Origin: Paucimonas sp.
GTDB taxonomy: Bacteria; Pseudomonadota; Gammaproteobacteria; Pseudomonadales; Pseudomonadaceae
NCBI GenBank assembly: GCA_031253995.1
Contig: JAIRVG010000038.1
Location: forward strand, 1-64,000
Length of the DNA: 64,000 nucleotides
Reading direction: 5' to 3'
The notes under the pieces are model-generated. The model ran no database searches and was not told the origin of the DNA. It saw only the letters and a list, made by a program, of their open reading frames with translations. Below are positions 58,520 through 64,000 of the stretch, one piece after another; the stretch's first letter is position 1; every line of letters begins with the position of its first letter. The translations under genes were made by a program, and so were the position numbers.

Positions 58520-58741
58520 ATGAGTGACCAACCCCGGCCGCCCAAGCCGCTCTACAGCAATGTCAGCCCGGCGGTGCCGTCGCCCTGCATCAGTGTGTGC
58601 CGGCTCGACGAGCGCCGGGTCTGTACGGGATGTTTTCGGCATGTCGAGCACATACGCGAATGGCGTTCGGCCGACGACGAACGGCGTCGGCAGATCTGTC
58701 ACCAAGCCCAGACCCTGCGCGAGCAGCACATCGGCCATTGA
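58520..58741 (+). CDS. DUF1289 Cys-motif protein
   Basis: A 73-residue protein with the DUF1289 Cys set: SPCISVCRLDERRVCTGCFR. These small proteins are thought to bind iron or an Fe-S cluster, which fits the coupling to cyaY (start one base after its stop codon). No function is proven. Confidence 0.9.
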   Translation: MSDQPRPPKPLYSNVSPAVPSPCISVCRLDERRVCTGCFRHVEHIREWRSADDERRRQICHQAQTLREQHIGH

Positions 58742-58812
58742 CGGACCGGGCTTGAGTATTTGTCCGACTGTGGTAGTGTCGGGCTTGCGTCGATGACGCC
58801 AAAAGCATTCAC

Positions 58813-58842
58813 AAACCCCGCCCTTGGGCGGGGTTTTGCTTT
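58813..58842 (+). terminator. Intrinsic terminator before rnk
   Basis: AACCCCGCCC-TT-GGGCGGGGTTTT is followed by GCTTT, 33 bp before the rnk ATG. It ends the cyaY-DUF1289 transcript or forms a leader attenuator for rnk. Confidence 0.82.
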
Positions 58843-58874
58843 ATCTGCCTGTTAAAAAGGAGTCTGACTGGATC

Positions 58875-59285
58875 ATGAGCACCAAGCCTTCCCTCATCCT
58901 CACCCGATTGGACGTACAGCGTCTCGAGCGCCTGATCGACAGCCTCGACGAAAGTACGCCGGGTGTGCTCGCCCTGCAGGACGAGCTGGACCGCGCCGAT
59001 CAGGTGGTCGGTCACGAGGACGTCCCGGCCGGTGTAGTGACCATGAACTCGCGCGTGCATTGCCGCGAGGAGGCCAGTGGCAAGGACTATCACCTGACCC
59101 TGGTCTATCCGAAGGATGCCGGCCCCGAGGGCAGTGTCTCGATCCTGGCACCGATCGGCTGTGCGCTGCTGGGGTTGTCGGTGGGCGACCAGATCGACTG
59201 GCCGGCCCCAGGTGGCAAGACCCTCAAGCTCAAGCTGCTGGCGGTCGAATACCAGCCGGAAGCGGCGGGCGACTACGACCTCTGA
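58875..59285 (+). CDS. rnk: Nucleoside diphosphate kinase regulator Rnk
   Basis: A 136-residue GreA-like protein that binds RNA polymerase. The N-terminal helices (TRLDVQRLERLIDSL) and the C-terminal FKBP-like domain (LAPIGCALLGLSVGDQIDWP) fit Rnk. In P. aeruginosa Rnk affects Ndk levels and alginate. It is convergent with cyaA. Confidence 0.93.
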   Translation: MSTKPSLILTRLDVQRLERLIDSLDESTPGVLALQDELDRADQVVGHEDVPAGVVTMNSRVHCREEASGKDYHLTLVYPKDAGPEGSVSILAPIGCALLGLSVGDQIDWPAPGGKTLKLKLLAVEYQPEAAGDYDL

Positions 59286-59328
59286 GACACCCTGGCGGGT
59301 TCACCGTCTTGCATTGCCTGGCCGGGCC

Positions 59329-59421
59329 CTTTCGCGGGTAAACCCGCTCCCACAGGCTTGAGTCGTTCGCACAAGTCGATACATGCAGGTTCCTGTGGGG
59401 AGCGGGTTTACCCGCAAAGAC
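59329..59421. repeat. REP pair between rnk and cyaA
   Basis: TTCGCGGGTAAACCCGCTCC at 59331 and the inverted GAGCGGGTTTACCCGCAAAG at 59400 flank a 50-bp spacer between convergent genes. Confidence 0.8.
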
Positions 59422-59465
59422 GATGGCCGACTCACCGCCATATCCTCGGCCCGTCCGCGCGGGCC

Positions 59466-62330
59466 TCAGAGTTCCAAGGTCGCCTGCAGCTTCTCGAGCC
59501 CCGCATTGAGCGCTTGCTCCAGCTGGGTTTTGTACCGCAAGTAAAGCGCCGTGGAGCCTTGGTCGTCGCCTAGCAGTTCGGACAGGTCCAGATCGGTGAT
59601 ATAGCAGCGATAGCCGCCCGCGCTACGCCGTTGCCCCAGGATTTGCCGAGCGACCATGGCGTACAGCTGGTCGCCATGCTCCAGCTCGGAGAACTCCTGC
59701 TGGTTGCAGTAGAGGGTGATGTGTACCTCATCCGACGCGCTGGCCTGCAGGATCGCCTGGACTTCATAGTACGGCTGGCCGGCGCCTTCGCGCGGTGCCG
59801 GGCGTGGCTCCAAGCTCCGCGCCTTGCCAGGGCTCGATGGCAGCAACTGGTAATACAGGATCTCCAGCGATGTCTGCTGCAGGCTGTCCAGTGGCAGTTG
59901 TGCATCGTGTCGCATCAGCACAGAGCGCAGGAAGCGTTGCAGTGGCAGCAACAGGTGTGCCTCGTCCTGCAACGGCAGGCGCTGGTGCCACAGTGCGTTG
60001 TGCTCATCCAGCACGTACAGGTCGGCCCACCCCTCCAGCAAGCGATAGAACACTTGCAGGCAATCGCGGCGGCCCTGTTCCAGTACCAGCGGCAGGTCAT
60101 GGTCCTGCAAGGCATTGGCGTCCAGATGCAGTGGGCTGTACTGGCCGCGCTCCTCGCCCAGACAGCCGATGACCGCGTCATGGTCGGACAGGGTGGTCAG
60201 GGTGACTTGCCCTGGTTGCAGCGCCAGTACGTGGGTGTGCTGCGCCACCTGGAGCAGGTAGCGGTGGTTGAGGTTCTGCTCCAGCAGCAATTGCGCCGTG
60301 TCGAAGACTTCCTCGACCCGCAGGGCGATGGCCTGGGCGCGATTGCGGCAGAAGCAGCGCACCCGTAGCCGAGGGCGTTGAACGCGCTGGCCGAGGCCGT
60401 TGAGGAGGTCTCGCAGGCAGCGCACCAGCGCGTGCTCGCCGTCATAGCGCTGGACCAGCACCTCGTTCCAGCTGTTGAGGGTGATCTGGTCGAGCGTCAG
60501 CACGAGGTTCTCGCGGACGCCGGCGTAGCTCAGCGAGTCGGTGCGTTCGGTGGTCATCAGGATGTTCAGGTCGCGGTGATGACGCAGCGGGTCGACGCCG
60601 ACATTGACCAGCAGCAGGATCTCATCGGCCACGCTCGGTTGCAGCAGGCGGACCTCGCTCACCGTCTCCAATGGCAGCGGGATGCTCTGCTGCAGGCTGC
60701 CCAGCAGGTTGAACAGCTCAAAGTCGGTCAGGTCGCTGTCGCCGGGATGCAGGGCCAGGCGCGTGGTGTTGTCGATCACGCCATTGCGATGGGCCCAGGT
60801 GAGCAGTTCGAGCAGCTCGCGGCAACGCTTGATGGGGCTGAAATGCTCCCATTCGTGTACGCCCAAGTTGCCGTTGTACAGGCCCCAGTGGGTTGTGCCC
60901 GGCTCCTTGCGGTTGGGTGACTGGACCAGGGTCAGGGTGTCTTCGGCCAGGTCTGGTGCGATCCCGGGGTTGATCACTTCTATCTTGCCCGCCCGGCGCT
61001 CGAAGGCTGCGTACAAGCGACGGCCCAGTACATTGAGGTCGCGCTGGTCGGCACGACTGCTGGCGCTCTGGTCGCGGGCGAATTGGGTGAGGAAGCGATA
61101 GCTGTGGTTGAGCTCGGTTACCAGCTCACGACGTTCGGCGGCCACCTGGCGGACTTTCCATTGGGCGCGGGTGTCGAGCATGGCCAGTTGGCGCTCGTCC
61201 CAGCCCCACTCATCGGCCAGGCGTGCGAGTAATTGGCGCTGCCAGCCGTCGGCGCGGGAGCGGCCGAACTCGCTGAGTTTCTTGTTCACTTTCAGGTACA
61301 GGCTGCGCCGCACCAGCTCCAGGCGGGTGGTCTCACCCCGTTGTTGCAGGTACTGCTCGATGCGCCGGTAGACCATCACGTAGGGGTCGAGTGCGTCGAG
61401 GTCCAGCTGGTTGGCGAACACCGCCTGTTTGTACTCCAGGCTCAGGCAACGCACATCGGGGTGTTCGCTGGCGTAGACCTCGGTGAGCAGCAACTTGAGC
61501 AGTGACTTGTAGGGTGAGTCGATACCTTTGAACAACTGCCACAAGCCGGCACCGACGAACTCTCCGGGCGGAATGTGCGCCAGGTGGCCGAGGTCCAGGT
61601 CGTCCTCGGCGCGGATGAAGCGCTTGGACAGCAGGGTCTGGGTGTAGGCCTGGTAGTTGTGCTCCTCATACACGGGCACCAGCCACCACAGGGGCGTGCG
61701 CCCGGCCAGCCAGATCGCGGTGCGATAGAACTCATCGAGCAGCAGGTAGTGCTGGGTGGTTCCGCAGTCGTCGGAGCTGAGTTCGCCCTCGCGTTCGCCC
61801 TGGACGAAGCCCTGGGGTTCGATGAGGAAGAGATGCGCCTCGGCGCCCTGGCTGGCGGCCCAGGCCTCCAGAAGCTGGCATTTTCGCCGCAGCTCGGCCA
61901 GTTCGTCTTCCCGCAGCCCTGGGGCGTGACACACCCACAGGTCCATGTCGCTTTGCTCGGCCTGGGCCAACGTGCCCAGGCTGCCCATCAGGAACAACCC
62001 ATGAATCGGCTGGGGCGAAGTGCCGTGGCGGGGTTTGTAGGTGAAGGAGCGGGCCAGGCGCTGGGCTTCGGCCAGCAGATCAGGGCCTGGCTCGAAGCCC
62101 GAAACCCCCGCCGGCGTCGTACCCGAGACATAGCCAGGGAGCACGGGATGGTTGACGTGAAACAGCAGGGGCAATGCGGTCAGCACCTGCTGTTGACGGG
62201 TGGACAGGCCTTCCAGTGCGCGCGCCAGGCGGCCCTGGTTCAGGTGCAGAAAGCGCGCACGCAGCTTCGCCAGTTCCTTGCGGTCGATGCCTTGCTCGAG
62301 GTCGGGGCGGATTTCGTGGGGGCTGTTCAT
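59466..62330 (-). CDS. cyaA: Class I adenylate cyclase
   Basis: A 954-residue enzyme making cAMP from ATP, normal length for the class. The N-terminal catalytic nucleotidyltransferase core shows LMGSLGTLAQAEQSDMDLWV with the metal-binding Asp pair, and the long C-terminal part fits the regulatory region. Start MNSPHEIRPD is used. Pseudomonas CyaA and the nearby Crc belong to separate carbon-control systems; cAMP has a small role in P. putida catabolite control. Confidence 0.96.
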   Translation of the reverse strand: MNSPHEIRPDLEQGIDRKELAKLRARFLHLNQGRLARALEGLSTRQQQVLTALPLLFHVNHPVLPGYVSGTTPAGVSGFEPGPDLLAEAQRLARSFTYKPRHGTSPQPIHGLFLMGSLGTLAQAEQSDMDLWVCHAPGLREDELAELRRKCQLLEAWAASQGAEAHLFLIEPQGFVQGEREGELSSDDCGTTQHYLLLDEFYRTAIWLAGRTPLWWLVPVYEEHNYQAYTQTLLSKRFIRAEDDLDLGHLAHIPPGEFVGAGLWQLFKGIDSPYKSLLKLLLTEVYASEHPDVRCLSLEYKQAVFANQLDLDALDPYVMVYRRIEQYLQQRGETTRLELVRRSLYLKVNKKLSEFGRSRADGWQRQLLARLADEWGWDERQLAMLDTRAQWKVRQVAAERRELVTELNHSYRFLTQFARDQSASSRADQRDLNVLGRRLYAAFERRAGKIEVINPGIAPDLAEDTLTLVQSPNRKEPGTTHWGLYNGNLGVHEWEHFSPIKRCRELLELLTWAHRNGVIDNTTRLALHPGDSDLTDFELFNLLGSLQQSIPLPLETVSEVRLLQPSVADEILLLVNVGVDPLRHHRDLNILMTTERTDSLSYAGVRENLVLTLDQITLNSWNEVLVQRYDGEHALVRCLRDLLNGLGQRVQRPRLRVRCFCRNRAQAIALRVEEVFDTAQLLLEQNLNHRYLLQVAQHTHVLALQPGQVTLTTLSDHDAVIGCLGEERGQYSPLHLDANALQDHDLPLVLEQGRRDCLQVFYRLLEGWADLYVLDEHNALWHQRLPLQDEAHLLLPLQRFLRSVLMRHDAQLPLDSLQQTSLEILYYQLLPSSPGKARSLEPRPAPREGAGQPYYEVQAILQASASDEVHITLYCNQQEFSELEHGDQLYAMVARQILGQRRSAGGYRCYITDLDLSELLGDDQGSTALYLRYKTQLEQALNAGLEKLQATLEL

Positions 62331-62510
62331 TGCGCACTCAGGACAGGGCCAGGGAAGCATCGGCGAGTTTAGCCTGAGTGATGGGGTCGGATAAGCAGAA
62401 ACTGTTTTCTTGACGTCATTTCCCCGTCATCGCATGCCTTGTGCACAGCCGAGCCCGCCCCGACGCAGGCGAATCGGGACGGGCTTGGCTGCAAAGGGGC
62501 GGCGAAAGGT

Positions 62511-62756
62511 TCAGGCTGGCTGGGCGGCCTTGAGGATGGTCAGCACTTGCTGGACGCTCTGGGCGGCATCCAGCCCCAAGCTGGTCAGGTAGCCACCATC
62601 GGGCTGGTCGGTGAGTTGTTTGTCGTACAGGCGGCGGGCGGCGGCCACCAGGGCAGGGGCAGCGTTGCTGTGGACCTTGATGCCTTCCTGGTGGGAATCC
62701 AGGTTGAACAGGGAGAGGACTTCCAGTTCGGCGATCAGTTCGGGGGTAAAGGACAT
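62511..62756 (-). CDS. TIGR02647-family small protein
   Basis: An 81-residue protein starting MSFTPELIAELEVLSLFNLD, with QPDGGYLTSLGLDAAQSVQQ near the C-terminus, the TIGR02647 pattern found in many gamma-proteobacteria. It may be a DNA-binding helical protein; function unknown. Downstream of the acidic small gene at 62821 on the same strand. Confidence 0.85.
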   Translation of the reverse strand: MSFTPELIAELEVLSLFNLDSHQEGIKVHSNAAPALVAAARRLYDKQLTDQPDGGYLTSLGLDAAQSVQQVLTILKAAQPA

Positions 62757-62820
62757 GGCGACTCCTGACTTCCAGACAAGGACGGAGGCACCGTGGTCGG
62801 TGCCTGATCCTGGAGTGTAG

Positions 62821-63129
62821 TCAGGCTTCGTCGTTGTCGCCTTGATCTGCTTCAGGTGGCAGCTCGGGCAGGGCGCGCAGGGCGTTCTCGTACCACTCGC
62901 CGTTGAAGGGACGGTCCTCGTCGAGCATGGCATCGATTTCGATGGCCAGGACATGGGCCATGAGGTTGAGAATGTCCTCTCGCTCATAGCCGACCAGGGT
63001 CAGCTTGTTGAACGTGGCCTTGGCCGCCGGCGGCTCGCCGCTTTCGATCTGGTTTTCGATGGCCTGGGTCAGGGTTGCCTCGACGAAGGCTTCCTCTTCG
63101 TTGTTGTCGATGTCGCTGGGCTCGCTCAT
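62821..63129 (-). CDS. Small acidic protein of unknown function
   Basis: A 102-residue protein starting MSEPSDIDNNEEEAFVEATL. Both ends are acidic and probably disordered; the middle YEREDILNLMAHVLAIEIDA and WYENALRALPELP is helical. I do not recognise the family. It is 64 bp upstream of the TIGR02647 gene and may be co-transcribed. Confidence 0.8.
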   Translation of the reverse strand: MSEPSDIDNNEEEAFVEATLTQAIENQIESGEPPAAKATFNKLTLVGYEREDILNLMAHVLAIEIDAMLDEDRPFNGEWYENALRALPELPPEADQGDNDEA

Positions 63130-63274
63130 GGCAGTGCTCCTGGGGTGGGATGCACAGTGTGCCATGCCTGCGCAGGCGATGCCTGGTCATCGACCGGGCC
63201 GATGATGCTGGTCAGCGCCTGGGGATGGGTCTATAAAAGCCGGGCCATCCCCACACGGCCTGGAGGCTGTAACA

Positions 63275-63934
63275 ATGCTCAAGCTTCACGGATTCGCGGT
63301 CAGCAACTACTACAACATGGTCAAGCTGGCCCTGCTGGAAAAAGGCCTGCCATTCGAAGAGGTGCTGTTCGTTCCCAATCAGACCCCGCAGGCGCTGGCC
63401 ATCAGCCCACGTGGCAAGGTGCCGGTGCTCGAGACCGAGCACGGCTTTCTCAGCGAAACCACAGTGATCCTCGACTACATCGAGCAGACCCAGGGTGGCA
63501 AGCCGCTGCTGCCGGCAGATGCCTTCGCCCAAGCCAAAGTGCGCGAGCTGATCAAGGAAATCGAGCTGTACATCGAGTTGCCCGCGCGAACCTGTTATTC
63601 CGAGGCTTTCTTCGGCATGGCGGTCGAGCCGCTGCTCAAGGAGCGCGCTCGCACCGAGTTGCTGGCCGGCTTTGCCACGCTCAAGCGCAACGGCAAGTTT
63701 GCCCCGTATGTGGCGGGCGAGATGCTGACGCTGGCCGATCTGATGTTCTGCTTCTCGGTGGACCTGGCCTGCGCGGTGGGCAAGAAGGTGCTGAACGTCG
63801 ATTTTCTGGCGGAGTTCCCGCAGGCCAAGGCGTTGCTGGAGAAACTGGGGGCGAACCCGCACATGGCGCGGATCGTGGCGGACAAGGAAGCGGCGATGCC
63901 GGCATTCCAGGAGATGATTCGTAGTAAACGCTGA
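63275..63934 (+). CDS. Glutathione S-transferase
   Basis: A 219-residue GST with an N-terminal thioredoxin-like domain (KLHGFAVSNYYNMVKLALLE, then SPRGKVPVLETEHGFLSETT with the Ser that binds glutathione) and a helical C-terminal domain (YVAGEMLTLADLMFCFSVDL). It should conjugate or reduce electrophiles; the substrate is unknown. Single gene near the right window edge. Confidence 0.92.
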   Translation: MLKLHGFAVSNYYNMVKLALLEKGLPFEEVLFVPNQTPQALAISPRGKVPVLETEHGFLSETTVILDYIEQTQGGKPLLPADAFAQAKVRELIKEIELYIELPARTCYSEAFFGMAVEPLLKERARTELLAGFATLKRNGKFAPYVAGEMLTLADLMFCFSVDLACAVGKKVLNVDFLAEFPQAKALLEKLGANPHMARIVADKEAAMPAFQEMIRSKR

Positions 63935-64000
63935 GAGAAGAACCGGCCATATGCGGCCATGAGTAGCGGGTTCGCAAAGTCTGGCACCGGCTGCACCGGT

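Overview
The window is a high-GC chromosomal segment of a fluorescent Pseudomonas, most likely of the P. putida group. Four things support this: the gene order crc-pyrE ... dut-algC-argB ... rpmBG ... dadA-alr ... rep ... amaB-amaA ... glnK-amtB ... xerC-dapF-lysA-lptM / cyaY ... rnk-cyaA; a lysine degradation set (amaB, amaA, hglS) typical of P. putida; a Crc with a ruined nuclease active site; and many P. putida-type REP palindromes between genes. I see no prophage, plasmid, CRISPR array, rRNA or tRNA. Nearly all of it looks like core genome.

Layout. 0.2-8.7 kb: crc (catabolite repression) divergent from pyrE; a three-lipoprotein operon (CsgG-like, DUF4810, DUF799); and the operon coaBC-dut-algC-argB opposite radC. 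8.7-13.5 kb: an orphan peptide-type solute-binding protein, ribosomal proteins L28 and L33, an I78-like inhibitor, a cupin, and a polyamine-type aldehyde dehydrogenase (kauB/pauC). 13.6-20.3 kb: an MFS transporter, a lipoprotein phospholipase D, a MocR regulator divergent from a DUF1127 protein, a PuuB-like oxidase and a YkgJ-type Cys-cluster protein. 20.3-25.0 kb: the D-alanine catabolic block lrp/dadR <> dadA-ridA-alr, then a PauR-like regulator and cytochrome c5. 25.0-30.0 kb: a CoA hydrolase/transferase, xpt and rep.

30.0-40.1 kb: a GGDEF-EAL protein behind a good Fur-box match, a MATE pump divergent from a LysR gene, and the lysine/pipecolate block hglS, LysR <> amaB, amaA. 40.1-48.1 kb: an MscS channel with a cyclic-nucleotide domain, then an isochorismatase-like hydrolase, a monooxygenase-fold membrane protein, a Tat-exported amidohydrolase and a LysR gene (substrate unknown), and a Kef-type antiporter. 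48.2-53.1 kb: comM, ubiK, and the nitrogen operon glnK-amtB with two NtrC-like sites and a sigma-54 promoter, then sutA. 53.2-64.0 kb: the operon lptM-lysA-dapF-DUF484-xerC-yigB, divergent from cyaY; then rnk, class I adenylate cyclase cyaA, two small proteins and a glutathione S-transferase.

The genes serve nitrogen and carbon economy: degradation of polyamines, D-alanine and lysine, ammonium uptake, and global carbon control (Crc, CyaA). I found no clearly new multi-gene system. The best leads are a 52-bp palindromic insertion made of two IS3-family-like ends inside a REP element, with a 4-bp target duplication and a matching empty site elsewhere in the window; the Fur-box match at the EAL gene; the three-lipoprotein operon; and the unknown-substrate Tat-amidohydrolase neighbourhood.
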